From assembly GCF_003944755.1 (NCBI RefSeq), contig NZ_RWGU01000051.1:434001-498000 (forward strand): a stretch of 64,000 nucleotides of DNA. The letters are read 5' to 3'. This document shows, piece after piece, positions 49,390-59,138 of this stretch (position 1 is its first letter; each line of letters opens with the position of its first letter). The notes below the pieces were generated by a model, which saw nothing but the letters and a program-made list of their open reading frames with translations, was not told the DNA's origin and searched no databases. The translations under genes were made by a program, and so were the position numbers. This stretch comes from Rhodovulum robiginosum (lineage in GTDB: Bacteria > Pseudomonadota > Alphaproteobacteria > Rhodobacterales > Rhodobacteraceae).

Positions 49390-49398
49390 GGGGGCATT

Positions 49399-49830
49399 AT
49401 GGCCGACACGATGCAATTCGACCTCGTTGCGCCGGAGCGCAAGCTTGCCTCGCTCGACGCGAAGCAGGTGATGCTGCCCGGCGCCGACGGGAACATGACG
49501 GTCCTGCCGGACCACGCGCCGGTCATGACCACGCTGCGCCCCGGCATCGTCGAGGTGGTCGGCGAGAAGGGCAGTGAGCAATTCATCGTCACCGGCGGCT
49601 TTGCCGAGGTGGTCGGCGACCGCGCCACGGTGCTGGCCGAGCGGGCGCACCCGGTTTCGGAGGTCACCCAGGAGATGATCGACGAAATGGTGGCCGAGGC
49701 CCACAAGGCCCACAAGGAGGCCCGCGAAGAAGAACATCACGACCTCGTCGACAACACCCAGCACCTGCTGGCCGACATGGTTGCGATGGGCACCCATCTG
49801 GGTCTCAACCCCAGTGTGCCGAACGACTGA
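49399..49830 (+). CDS. atpC: ATP synthase F1 subunit epsilon
   Basis: A 143-residue subunit whose N-terminal beta-sandwich (MQFDLVAPERKLASLDAKQV, MLPGADGNMTVLPDHAP, GIVEVVG) binds gamma and the c-ring. The C-terminal helical part is short and His/Glu-rich (HKAHKEAREEEHHDL). It ends the operon, followed by a strong terminator; F0 genes are not in this window, as usual for Rhodobacteraceae. Confidence 0.95.
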   Translation: MADTMQFDLVAPERKLASLDAKQVMLPGADGNMTVLPDHAPVMTTLRPGIVEVVGEKGSEQFIVTGGFAEVVGDRATVLAERAHPVSEVTQEMIDEMVAEAHKAHKEAREEEHHDLVDNTQHLLADMVAMGTHLGLNPSVPND

Positions 49831-49850
49831 CCGCGCGTGCCTTGAATTCG

Positions 49851-49878
49851 AAAAGGCCCCGTTTTGCGGGGCCTTTTT
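49851..49878 (+). terminator. Intrinsic terminator of the atp operon
   Basis: AAAAGGCCCC (49851-49860) and GGGGCCTTTT (49868-49877) with loop GTTTTGC form a perfect 10-bp stem ending in a T-run, 20 bases after atpC. The A-run on the other side makes it symmetrical. Confidence 0.92.
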
Positions 49879-49944
49879 CATGCCGGCGCCGAAGTTTCGC
49901 CCGGTTCACCGGGCACCCTGACGCGCCAGAGGAGGTGTCACGCG

Positions 49945-50295
49945 ATGCAGACATTCGACGGCCGGATGATCGGGGTCGACCGCGGTTCCGTCGTGCTGTT
50001 TTCCGATTTCGAGCATGACGGCGTGATGTGGACGGGCACCGGCCCGCGTGCCAGCCGCACGCCCGTGCGCTTTTCCCAAAGCTTCCGCGCGCCGCCCGTG
50101 GTCTATGTCGGGATCTCGATGTGGGACCTCGACCAGAAGACGAACCAGCGGGCCGACATCTCGGCCGAAAACGTCACCGAGGACGGGTTCGACGTGGTGT
50201 TCAAGACCTGGGCCGACACCCGTGTCGCGCGCATCCGCGCCGACTGGATGGCCATCGGCGCGGCCAGGCACGAGGATGACTGGGACGTAACCTGA
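49945..50295 (+). CDS. H-type lectin domain protein
   Basis: A 116-residue protein made of little more than one H-type lectin domain, the fold of snail agglutinin and discoidin C-terminal domains that binds N-acetylgalactosamine. Visible pattern: RFSQSFRAPPVVYVGISMWDLD and ADISAENVTEDGFDVVFKTW, ending DTRVARIRADWMAIG. No signal peptide is seen, so it is probably cytoplasmic or exported another way. GGAGG lies 9 bases before the ATG. It follows the atp terminator as an independent unit. Confidence 0.8.
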   Translation: MQTFDGRMIGVDRGSVVLFSDFEHDGVMWTGTGPRASRTPVRFSQSFRAPPVVYVGISMWDLDQKTNQRADISAENVTEDGFDVVFKTWADTRVARIRADWMAIGAARHEDDWDVT

Positions 50296-50316
50296 CCGGG
50301 CCGTGCGCCGGGGCGC

Positions 50317-51339
50317 CTAGCCGTTGAGCGCGTACATGCCCTCGTAGATCGGCGCCAGTGTCTCGTGCGCGAAAAGCGACGAGACCGACGTGCCCTGCCA
50401 GATATTCATGATCGCCTGGGCGAAAAGCGGCGCGGTGGGCACGATGCGAATGTTTTGCGTGGCCTGAACCGCTTGGGTGGGCTGGATCGAGTCGGTGATG
50501 ACGACGGTCTTCAGCCGCGAATTGCTGATCCGCTCGATCGCCGGGCCCGAAAAAACGCCGTGGCTGATATAGGCGTGCACCTCGTTGGCGCCGTTCTCGG
50601 TCAGTACCTCGGCGGCCTTGCAAAGCGTTCCGGCGGTATCGCAGAGGTCGTCGACGATGACGCAGGTCTGCCCCTCGACATCGCCGATCACCGTCATCTC
50701 GGCCACCTCGCCCGGACGCACCCGGCGCTTGTCGACGATGGCCAGGCCCGAGCCGATCCGCTGCGCCAGTTCGCGCGCGCGGGCAACGCCGCCCACATCG
50801 GGCGAAACCACGGTGATTTGGCCGAGCTCACCGCGGAAATGATGCTCGATATCCAGCGCAAAGATCGGCGCGGCATAGAGGTTGTCGACGGGGATATCGA
50901 AAAAGCCCTGAATCTGCGCGGCGTGCAGGTCCATCGTCAGGATGCGCTCGATCCCGGCCTCGGTCAGCAGGTTGGCCGCCAGCTTGGCCGAGATCGGGGT
51001 GCGCGCCTTGGTGCGGCGGTCCTGCCTTGCATAGCCGAAATAGGGGATCACCGCCGTGATCCGCGCCGCCGACGATCGGCGCAGCGCGTCGGAGATGATC
51101 ATCAGTTCCATCAGGTTGTCGTTGGCCGGGTTCGAGGTGGGCTGGATCACGAACATATCCTCGCCGCGGACGTTCTCGAACACTTCGACGAATATTTCGC
51201 CGTCGTTGAAACGTTCCACCCTGGCATCGACCAGATCGACATTCAGCCCGCGATGCATTGACATGCGCCGGGCGATGGCGGCGGCAAGCGGTCGGTTCGC
51301 GTTACCGGAAATCAGTTTCGGTTCATTGGCGTTCGGCAT
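50317..51339 (-). CDS. prs: Ribose-phosphate pyrophosphokinase
   Basis: A 340-residue enzyme making PRPP from ribose 5-phosphate and ATP. The flexible loop [10 protein letters not shown], the PRPP-binding [13 protein letters not shown] and the [11 protein letters not shown] segment are present. It supplies PRPP to purine, pyrimidine, histidine and NAD synthesis. It is somewhat longer than the usual ~315 residues, mostly by an insertion around residue 155-165 and a longer tail, as in other Rhodobacterales. Divergent from the HCCA isomerase-like gene. Confidence 0.96.
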   Translation of the reverse strand: MPNANEPKLISGNANRPLAAAIARRMSMHRGLNVDLVDARVERFNDGEIFVEVFENVRGEDMFVIQPTSNPANDNLMELMIISDALRRSSAARITAVIPYFGYARQDRRTKARTPISAKLAANLLTEAGIERILTMDLHAAQIQGFFDIPVDNLYAAPIFALDIEHHFRGELGQITVVSPDVGGVARARELAQRIGSGLAIVDKRRVRPGEVAEMTVIGDVEGQTCVIVDDLCDTAGTLCKAAEVLTENGANEVHAYISHGVFSGPAIERISNSRLKTVVITDSIQPTQAVQATQNIRIVPTAPLFAQAIMNIWQGTSVSSLFAHETLAPIYEGMYALNG

Positions 51340-51384
51340 CTGGCAGGGTCCCCGGGCGGCGTTTCGTGCAACGGAATCGTGACT

Positions 51385-51412
51385 TTGACACCGCTTATCA
51401 CCCGGCTACGGT
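51385..51412 (+). promoter_or_regulatory. Putative sigma-70 promoter for the HCCA isomerase-like gene
   Basis: A perfect -35 TTGACA (51385-51390) with a weak -10 TACGGT (51407-51412) at 16-base spacing, 33 bases before the start at 51446. Confidence 0.4.
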
Positions 51413-51445
51413 CTTGCAAACCTTGCGCGGCTCCGGAGGGTCAAG

Positions 51446-52042
51446 ATGGCTCATATCGACTATTTCTTTACGACGATTTCGCCTTTCACCTACCTTGCCG
51501 GCACCCGGCTGGAAGAGATCGCGGGCCGCCACGACGCGACGATCACCTACAAGCCCTTGGACATCATGGCGCTTTTCCCGCGCACCGGCGGCCAGCCCGC
51601 CGGCGCGCGGCCCGAATGCCGGCAGACCTACCGCGCGCAGGAAATCCGCCGGCAGTCGGCGAAGCTGGGGATGCCGATCAACCCCAAGCCGGCGTTCTTT
51701 CCTGCCAATATGGCGCCGTCCTCCTATGCGATCATCGCCGCGCAGGCCGCGGGCGGGGGCGATCTGGGCGGGCTGGTGCACAGCCTTTTGCGGGCCTGCT
51801 GGGCCGAGGACCGCGACGTGGCCGACGATGCGGTGATCCGAGACTGCCTAAAGGCGGCGGGATTCGACCCGGGGCTTGCCGATAGCGGGCTTCTGGCCGG
51901 GGCAGAGACCTATGCGGCCAACCTCGAAGAGGCGGTGGCGCGGGGCGTGTTCGGCTCGCCCTTTTACATCGTCGGGGACGAGCGGTTCTGGGGGCAGGAC
52001 CGTCTGGACGATCTGGACTTGCACCTGGCGGGCAAGCTCTAG
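51446..52042 (+). CDS. 2-hydroxychromene-2-carboxylate isomerase-like DsbA-fold protein
   Basis: A 198-residue thioredoxin/GST-kappa-fold protein. YFFTTISPFTYLAGTRLEEI at the N-terminus and GVFGSPFYIVGDERFWGQDRLDDL at the C-terminus are the HCCA isomerase/DSBA-like oxidoreductase pattern. The true HCCA isomerase works in naphthalene degradation with glutathione; no such pathway is nearby, so a general glutathione-dependent isomerase is safer. Single gene. Confidence 0.85.
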   Translation: MAHIDYFFTTISPFTYLAGTRLEEIAGRHDATITYKPLDIMALFPRTGGQPAGARPECRQTYRAQEIRRQSAKLGMPINPKPAFFPANMAPSSYAIIAAQAAGGGDLGGLVHSLLRACWAEDRDVADDAVIRDCLKAAGFDPGLADSGLLAGAETYAANLEEAVARGVFGSPFYIVGDERFWGQDRLDDLDLHLAGKL

Positions 52043-52117
52043 GTCCAAGCGGGGACAGGGGCGCCAAGGGTTTTCGAAAATCCGCGGCGAAATGGTTCGA
52101 CGGGTTTTGCGCCGGGC

Positions 52118-53170
52118 TCAGCCCGCCACGACGTTCAGGAACCGGTCCACATCCTCGTCGGTGGTCGACCAGGAGCAGACCAGCCGCGCCGAGAGCGGCT
52201 CGTCATCGGGCCCCTCCATCGACTGGTCCATCGGCCAGAGGTAGTATTGCGCGCCGGCCGCCTGGGCCGCCGCGTGGCCTTTGCGCGGCCAGGCGGCGAA
52301 GACCGCGTTGGCCTCGGTCGGATGCAGCAGGCGCGCGCCCTCCAGCGCCGCTATGCCGGCCGAAAGGCGCGCGGCCGCGGCGTTGGCCCGCGCGGCGAGC
52401 TTCAGCCATAGGTCGTCGTCGAGATAGGCCGCCATCTGGGCCGAGAGGTAGCGGTGCTTGGAAAACAGGTGCCCGCCGCGCTTGCGCCTGAGTTCGAATT
52501 CCCAGGCTTTCTCGGGGTCGAAGATGATCACCGCCTCGGCACCCATCAGCCCGTTCTTCGTGCCGCCGAAGCAGAGGATGTCGACGCCGGCCTTCCAGGT
52601 CAGCTCGGCCGGGCTGGCCGCGGTGGCCGCCAGCGCATTGGCAAAGCGCGCCCCGTCCAGATGCACCGGCAGCCCGGCGCCCCGGGCCACCGCGCAGATC
52701 TCGGCCACCTCGGCCGAGGAATAGACCGTGCCCGCCTCGGTGGCGTTGGTCAGCGACACCGCGCCGGGCTGGACGTTGTGCACGCCCGCGCGCGCGGCAA
52801 AGCCGATGGCCTGTTCCAGGGCGGCGGCGGTCATCTTGGCGTGGGCACCGTCGATGAGCGTCAGTTTCGAGCCCCCGGTATAGAATTCGGGCGCGCCGCA
52901 TTCATCTTCTTCCACATGGGCGTTGCGGTGGCAAAACACCGTGGCCCAGGGCGGGCAGAGGCAGGCCAGCGCCAACGCATTGGCCGCCGTGCCCGTCGCC
53001 ACCAGATAGACCGCGGCGCCGGGCGCCTCGAAGATCCGGCGCAGCCGGTCCTGCACCTCGGCAAAGATCGCGTCGGCACCATAGGGCATGGCGTAGCCGT
53101 GGTTGGCCTCGATCACCGCCTCCAGCACTTGCGGGGGCACGGGCGAGGTGTTGTCCGAGGCGAAATGCAT
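52118..53170 (-). CDS. PLP-dependent aldolase, low-specificity threonine aldolase-like
   Basis: A 350-residue fold-type I PLP enzyme of the beta-eliminating lyase/threonine aldolase family, cleaving L-threonine or allo-threonine to glycine and acetaldehyde. The N-terminus FASDNTSPVPPQVLEA, GTAANALALA, VHLDGARFANA and the PLP lysine in CFGGTKNGLMGAEA are visible. The ATG at 53170 is used; the long upstream frame overlaps the YcgN-like gene in another frame. It lies 5 bases downstream of that gene. Confidence 0.9.
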   Translation of the reverse strand: MHFASDNTSPVPPQVLEAVIEANHGYAMPYGADAIFAEVQDRLRRIFEAPGAAVYLVATGTAANALALACLCPPWATVFCHRNAHVEEDECGAPEFYTGGSKLTLIDGAHAKMTAAALEQAIGFAARAGVHNVQPGAVSLTNATEAGTVYSSAEVAEICAVARGAGLPVHLDGARFANALAATAASPAELTWKAGVDILCFGGTKNGLMGAEAVIIFDPEKAWEFELRRKRGGHLFSKHRYLSAQMAAYLDDDLWLKLAARANAAAARLSAGIAALEGARLLHPTEANAVFAAWPRKGHAAAQAAGAQYYLWPMDQSMEGPDDEPLSARLVCSWSTTDEDVDRFLNVVAG

Positions 53171-53175
53171 GGGGC

Positions 53176-53646
53176 TTAGAGCTCCTCTTCGATCAGGTGG
53201 TCTTCCCACTCTTCCACGGGCACGTCGAACTCGGGCACTGTCCAGCCCCGCACCGACACGCCCGCCCGGTGCACGCTGTCGGGATCGCCCGAGACCAGCG
53301 GGTGCCAGTCGCGCAGGGCCTTCCCCTCCCAAAGCAGGCGATAGGCGCAGGAGGCCGGCATCCAGTAGGCGATTTCCTCGATATTGCCGGGCTTGAGGAC
53401 GACGCATTCGGGCACGATGGTCTTGCGCACGTCGTAATGCGCACAGCGGCAGGTGTCGTCGTCCAGAAGGCGGCAGGCCACGCGGGTGAACACCACTTCG
53501 CCGGTGTCGGCGTCTTCCAGCTTGTTCAGGCAGCATTTGCCGCAGCCGTCGCAGAGCGCCTCCCATTCGCGGGGGTTCATTTGCTTGAGCGGCACCCTTT
53601 CCCAGAAACGGGGGCGCAGGCCGGTGCGGTCGATCGGGTCTTTCAT
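53176..53646 (-). CDS. YcgN-family cysteine cluster protein
   Basis: A 156-residue cytoplasmic protein of the UPF0260/YcgN family. The cysteine cluster CDGCGKCCLNKLEDADTGEV, then CRLLDDDTCRCAHY and a single C in VPECVVLKP, suggests zinc or iron-sulfur binding. Function unknown. The ATG at 53646 is close to the C-terminal end of ribF (39 bases away) and the gene precedes the aldolase in the same direction. Confidence 0.88.
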   Translation of the reverse strand: MKDPIDRTGLRPRFWERVPLKQMNPREWEALCDGCGKCCLNKLEDADTGEVVFTRVACRLLDDDTCRCAHYDVRKTIVPECVVLKPGNIEEIAYWMPASCAYRLLWEGKALRDWHPLVSGDPDSVHRAGVSVRGWTVPEFDVPVEEWEDHLIEEEL

Positions 53647-53685
53647 CGGGCGGAGCCTAGCGTTTGGGGCGCGAAAGGGAAGGGG

Positions 53686-54624
53686 TCAGAGATCGGCCAG
53701 GATCGCGCGCGCCCGGTCGCAGTCGGCGTGCATCTGTTCGACCAGCGCGTTGAGATTGTCGAACCGGGCCTCGTCGCGCAGAAACTCGATCAGCGCCACC
53801 GACAGGTGGGTGCCGTAGAGATCGCCAACGAAATCGAACAGGTAGCTTTCGCAATTGGGGACGTTCTCGCCGAACATCGGGCGCACACCGATCGAGGCGG
53901 CGCCGTCATAGGTGCCCTTGTGCGGGCCTGACAGCACGTCGACCTTGACCGCGTAAACGCCAAAGCGCGGCCGGTGCAGCCCGATGATCGACATGTTTGC
54001 GGTGGGAAATCCCAGCGCCCGGCCGCGCGCGTCGCCGTGCAGCACCTCGCCCTCGATCCGGTGCCAGTGGCCCAGCATGGCCTGCGCATCGCGCGGGCGG
54101 CCCTCGCTCAGCGCGGTGCGGATCGAGGTAGAGGAGACGGCGCCGGCGTCGTTTGCCAACAGCTCGGCCGCCGTGACGCCGAAATCCATCGCCGCGCCAA
54201 AGCGCTGCAGGTCGTCCACGTTGCCCTTGCGGCCCTTGCCAAAGCAGAAATCGACGCCGACGACGACGTGCGACAGCCCCAGCCCGTCGTCCACGACCTC
54301 GCGCGCGAAGGCCTCGGCCGAAAGCCCGGCGAGCTGCGCGTCGAAGGGCAGCTGGTAAAGCTGGTCGACCCCCAGCTTGGCCAGCCGGTTGGCCTTGGCC
54401 TCGGCGTTCATCAGCCGAAAGGGCGGGGCGTCGGGGGCGAAGTATTCGCGCGGGTGCGGCTCGAAGGTCAGGATGCCCAAGGGGGCGCCGCGGCGGGTGG
54501 CCTCGGCGCGGGCGATCTCGATCACCTCGCGGTGGCCCAGATGCACGCCGTCGAAATTGCCGATGGCCGCAACTGCGCCGCGCGTGCGCTCGTCGAGCCC
54601 TTTCCAGGTGGTGAAGGTCTGCAT
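53686..54624 (-). CDS. ribF: Bifunctional riboflavin kinase/FAD synthetase
   Basis: A 312-residue enzyme making FMN and FAD from riboflavin. The adenylyltransferase half has GNFDGVHLGHREVI and VGVDFCFGKGRKG, with SSTSIRTAL at the joint; the kinase half has GRALGFPTANM and ends with the LRDEARFDNL helix. Start at the ATG 54624, since homology begins at MQTFTTW. 32 bases separate it from the MaoC gene, same direction. Confidence 0.95.
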   Translation of the reverse strand: MQTFTTWKGLDERTRGAVAAIGNFDGVHLGHREVIEIARAEATRRGAPLGILTFEPHPREYFAPDAPPFRLMNAEAKANRLAKLGVDQLYQLPFDAQLAGLSAEAFAREVVDDGLGLSHVVVGVDFCFGKGRKGNVDDLQRFGAAMDFGVTAAELLANDAGAVSSTSIRTALSEGRPRDAQAMLGHWHRIEGEVLHGDARGRALGFPTANMSIIGLHRPRFGVYAVKVDVLSGPHKGTYDGAASIGVRPMFGENVPNCESYLFDFVGDLYGTHLSVALIEFLRDEARFDNLNALVEQMHADCDRARAILADL

Positions 54625-54656
54625 CGGCCCCCGATTGCACCGGAGGCCCGGCGCCG

Positions 54657-55100
54657 TCAATCGAATTTCTTGGTGGGCGCCAGCACTGTAGCCTCGCCCT
54701 TCAGGACGGGCTTATCGTCCACGAGGCAGCGGCAATCAAGGGTCACCCGGCGTCTGGAATAGTCGATGGCGGTTACCTCGACTTCGGCCACCACCACGTC
54801 GCCCGGCCGGACCGGGGCGAGGAATTTCAGCGTCTGGCCCATGTAGATCGTGCCGTGGCCCGGAAGCTGTTCGCCGATCACCGCCGAGATCAGACCTGCG
54901 GTCAGCATGCCGTGGGCGATGCGGCCCTCGAAGATGGTCTGATGGGCATACTCGTCGTCGAGATGCACCGGGTTGCGGTCGGTCGAGACCTCGGCGAAAA
55001 GCTCGATATCGCGGTCGGTCACCTCCTTGCGCAGGTGGCGGCACATCCCGATTTCGATGTCCTCGATGCAAATCGTCCCGCGTGGCATGTTGTCGAGCAT
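54657..55100 (-). CDS. MaoC-family hydratase/dehydratase
   Basis: A 147-residue hot-dog-fold enzyme of the R-specific enoyl-CoA hydratase/MaoC type. AEVSTDRNPVHLDDEYA holds the catalytic Asp and His, followed by GRIAHGMLTAGLISAV. It probably hydrates an enoyl thioester. Starts at 55100 (MLDNMPRG) or 55088 (MPRGTICIED) cannot be separated by the upstream sequence. A promoter-like pair lies upstream. Confidence 0.9.
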   Translation of the reverse strand: MLDNMPRGTICIEDIEIGMCRHLRKEVTDRDIELFAEVSTDRNPVHLDDEYAHQTIFEGRIAHGMLTAGLISAVIGEQLPGHGTIYMGQTLKFLAPVRPGDVVVAEVEVTAIDYSRRRVTLDCRCLVDDKPVLKGEATVLAPTKKFD

Positions 55101-55132
55101 TCCCCGGCTCCCGGATTCCTTGTTTGCGCCAG

Positions 55133-55161
55133 ACCATAGCGTTACGGCGCGAATGCTGCAA
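55133..55161 (-). promoter_or_regulatory. Putative sigma-70 promoter for the MaoC gene
   Basis: On the minus strand, TTGCAG (55161-55156) and TATGGT (55138-55133) are 17 bases apart, ending 33 bases before the MaoC start. Both boxes are partial matches. Confidence 0.4.
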
Positions 55162-55264
55162 TCGCGAAAGAAACTTTGACACCATTAAGAGCGAAATGAC
55201 GCAATTTTGTTGCGTGACGGTACCGGGCGGGTGATCGCGCCGGACGGCCCGGTCCGCGGCCTGC

Positions 55265-55735
55265 CTAGCTGCCGAAGGCCGTGGCGTAGACCAGCACCTC
55301 TGCCGGCGCGTCGCCTTCGGGCGCCCTTTGGTGCAGGGCGGTGAACTCTGGCGGGTAGGGCGATGTCAACCGCGCCGCGCGGTCGACCGAAAAGCCGAAG
55401 CGCGCGTAATAGCCGGGTTCGCCCACGACCACGACGGGGGCGTCGGTCATCTCGAGCGCGCCGAGAATGAGGGCGCTGCCCACCCCCTGGCGCTGTTGCG
55501 ACGGTGCCACGGCCACGGGCGCCAGCGCCAGCCAGCCTACGGGCGATCGCATCTGCGACAGGGCCAGATAGCCCCACAGGCCGTTCCCCCTGCGCTCGAC
55601 CACCAGTTCCAGCGCCATCGCGCCCTCTGCGCGCAGGGATTCGACCAGCAGCGCCTCGGCGGGTTGGCCGAAGGCGGCTGTCAGCAAGAGCGCAATGGCC
55701 GGTTGGTCGTCCGGTTGGGCCTGCCGCAGATTCAT
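55265..55735 (-). CDS. GNAT acetyltransferase
   Basis: A 156-residue GCN5-related acetyltransferase of the same subgroup as the YjhQ-like protein at 27.7 kb. The acetyl-CoA loop is PSQQRQGVGSALI, followed by VVVGEPGYYARFGF. Start at the ATG 55735; an upstream extension to 55783 runs across the groEL terminator and is rejected. No YjhX-like partner is adjacent. Substrate unknown. Confidence 0.87.
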   Translation of the reverse strand: MNLRQAQPDDQPAIALLLTAAFGQPAEALLVESLRAEGAMALELVVERRGNGLWGYLALSQMRSPVGWLALAPVAVAPSQQRQGVGSALILGALEMTDAPVVVVGEPGYYARFGFSVDRAARLTSPYPPEFTALHQRAPEGDAPAEVLVYATAFGS

Positions 55736-55750
55736 TTCGTTAAGATACGC

Positions 55751-55779
55751 AAAAAGAAAGGGGCCCGCGAAGGCCCCTT
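55751..55779 (-). terminator. Intrinsic terminator of groESL
   Basis: Read on the minus strand: AAGGGGCC (55779-55772), loop, GGCCCCTT (55765-55758), then TCTTTTT. Lies 28 bases after the groEL stop. Confidence 0.88.
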
Positions 55780-55806
55780 CCAAAGTCCATGTTGCCGCAG
55801 GGCAGA

Positions 55807-57465
<1,659 letters not shown>

Positions 57466-57495
57466 CTAGAATTTCGGTGTCTGTCAGGCGACGGC

Positions 57496-57783
57496 TCAGG
57501 CGATGATGCCGAGGATGTCGCTTTCCTTCATGATCAGCAGCTCTTCGCCTTCGATCGTCACTTCCGTGCCCGACCATTTGCCGAAGAGGATCTTGTCGCC
57601 TTTCTTGACGCCCATCTCGATCAGTTCGCCCGAATCCTTGCGGGCACCTTCGCCGCAGGCGATCACTTCGCCTTCGGCGGGCTTTTCTTTCGCGCTGTCG
57701 GGGATGATCAGACCGCCCTTGGTCTTATCGTCGCTCTCGACGCGGCGGACCAGCACACGGTCATGCAACGGTTTGAATGCCAT
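57496..57783 (-). CDS. groS: Co-chaperonin GroES (10 kDa)
   Basis: A 95-residue lid subunit. The N-terminal [25 protein letters not shown] (mobile loop that binds GroEL) and [13 protein letters not shown] are characteristic. AAGGAG lies 7 bases before the ATG. First gene of the heat-shock operon. Confidence 0.98.
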   Translation of the reverse strand: MAFKPLHDRVLVRRVESDDKTKGGLIIPDSAKEKPAEGEVIACGEGARKDSGELIEMGVKKGDKILFGKWSGTEVTIEGEELLIMKESDILGIIA

Positions 57784-57822
57784 CTTCGAACGCTCCTTGG
57801 TTCAGGTTTCGCGGGCGCGGTG

Positions 57823-57849
57823 TTGGCACTCGCGCCCGGTGAGTGCTAA
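57823..57849. promoter_or_regulatory. CIRCE operator (HrcA binding site)
   Basis: TTGGCACTC-N9-GAGTGCTAA, one mismatch from the consensus TTAGCACTC-N9-GAGTGCTAA. Lies 39 bases upstream of groES and just after the promoter, so HrcA would block transcription or its start. Confidence 0.95.
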
Positions 57850-57856
57850 CGAGCCG

Positions 57857-57885
57857 GAAATAAGGAGACCTCACGGCGCTGTCAA
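57857..57885 (-). promoter_or_regulatory. Sigma-70 promoter of groESL
   Basis: On the minus strand, TTGACA (57885-57880) is followed after 17 bases by TATTTC (57862-57857), with CIRCE 7 bases further on, covering the expected start of transcription. Confidence 0.7.
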
Positions 57886-58151
57886 CACCTCGTTCGCGGG
57901 AAAGACGCGCCGCAGGCAGCGCCCTGGGCGCGGGGCGCCCGCACGGCGGGGCGGCGCGCGCTGACCGAGCCTGTTCCGATGGCGCCCGACCCGGCGATCC
58001 GGGGCCCACAGACCGCCCGTGACGCGGCGGAGCGGAAAGCCACCGTCCGCGATGCCGCAGCGCAGAAAAACACCGATCGCCATGGGTGACAAGCCCCGCC
58101 GCCCCTTCTATAAGGGCGCCGAATTCCGACACATCAAGCGGGCAAAATCGC

Positions 58152-59072
58152 ATGACCATCAAAGTTTTCGGCCACAAGGCCCCCGACACCGACTCCACCG
58201 GCGCGCCGCTGATCTGGGCGTGGTACCTTTCTGACGTGAAAGGCACCCCCGCCGAGGCAAAGCTGTTGGGCGAGCCCAATACCGAGGCCAAGTTCGTGCT
58301 GGAACGCTGGGGTTTCGACCAGCCCGAGATCATTGCCGACGTCGCCCCGGGCGAGGACGTTGTCGTTGTCGACACCAACAACGTGGCCGAGCTGCCGGCC
58401 CATATCAACGACGCCAACGTCGTGGCGGTGATCGACCATCACCTGCTGCAGGGCGGCCTGAAAACCCGCGCGCCGATCGAGATCACCGTGCGCCCGCTGG
58501 CCTGCACCGCCACCGTCATGCACCAGCTGATGGGCGACGACGCCGCGAAGATGCCGGAAAACGTCAAGGGCGCGATGCTGTCCTGCATTCTCAGCGACAC
58601 GCTGGAATTCCGCTCGCCCACCACCACCGAGGTGGACAAGGCGCTGGCCGAGGCGCTGGCCGCCGATCTGGGCGTGTCGATCTCCGATTACGCCGCCGAG
58701 ATGTTCGCGGCCAAATCCGATGTCTCGGCCTTTTCCGATGCCGAACTTCTGCGGATGGATTCGAAGGAATACGAGGTCGCGGACAAGAAATTCCGCGTTT
58801 CGGTTCTGGAAACGACCTCGCCGGCCACCGTGCTGGCCCGCAAGGACAGCCTGATCGAGACGATGACCACCGTCGCCGCAGAGGACGGTGTCGACCAGGT
58901 GCTGCTCTTCGTCATCGACATCCTGAACGAAGAGGCGACGCTGCTGGTGCCCAACGATCTGGTCAAGACCGTCGCCGAAAAGAGCTTTGCCGCCAAGGTC
59001 GATGGCGACATGGTGGTGTTGCCCGGGATCGTCAGCCGGAAAAAGCAGATCGTCCCGAACCTCCAGCTCTGA
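58152..59072 (+). CDS. ppaC: Manganese-dependent (class II) inorganic pyrophosphatase
   Basis: A 306-residue DHH-family enzyme hydrolysing pyrophosphate. Metal-site motifs are GHKAPDTDS at the N-terminus, VVDTNN, VIDHHLLQGG and LSDTLEF; the C-terminal substrate-binding motif is SRKKQ. It has no CBS domains, so it is the constitutive type. Start at the ATG 58152, where homology begins. Confidence 0.95.
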   Translation: MTIKVFGHKAPDTDSTGAPLIWAWYLSDVKGTPAEAKLLGEPNTEAKFVLERWGFDQPEIIADVAPGEDVVVVDTNNVAELPAHINDANVVAVIDHHLLQGGLKTRAPIEITVRPLACTATVMHQLMGDDAAKMPENVKGAMLSCILSDTLEFRSPTTTEVDKALAEALAADLGVSISDYAAEMFAAKSDVSAFSDAELLRMDSKEYEVADKKFRVSVLETTSPATVLARKDSLIETMTTVAAEDGVDQVLLFVIDILNEEATLLVPNDLVKTVAEKSFAAKVDGDMVVLPGIVSRKKQIVPNLQL

Positions 59073-59113
59073 TCGGAGCTTCCGATTGGCAGGGGGGCGC
59101 CGGCGGCGCCCCC
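59072..59113 (+). terminator. Tandem hairpins after ppaC
   Basis: ATCGGA-GCT-TCCGAT at 59073-59087 is followed by GGGGGCGCC-GGC-GGCGCCCCC at 59093-59113. The second stem is very stable but has no T-run, so it could also slow RNA decay instead of terminating. Confidence 0.5.
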
Positions 59114-59138
59114 TCCACGTTTCAGGACCGCGCGCCCC

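Larger units (their letters stand above)
57784..58151. other. Intergenic region between groES and ppaC
   Basis: It contains the groESL promoter and CIRCE in its left third. The rest should hold the ppaC promoter, but I see no clear boxes and no credible gene. Confidence 0.6.

Noticed and set aside
57871..58092. Small minus-strand frames upstream of groES.
   Set aside because: They overlap the groESL promoter and have no protein-like pattern or ribosome binding site.
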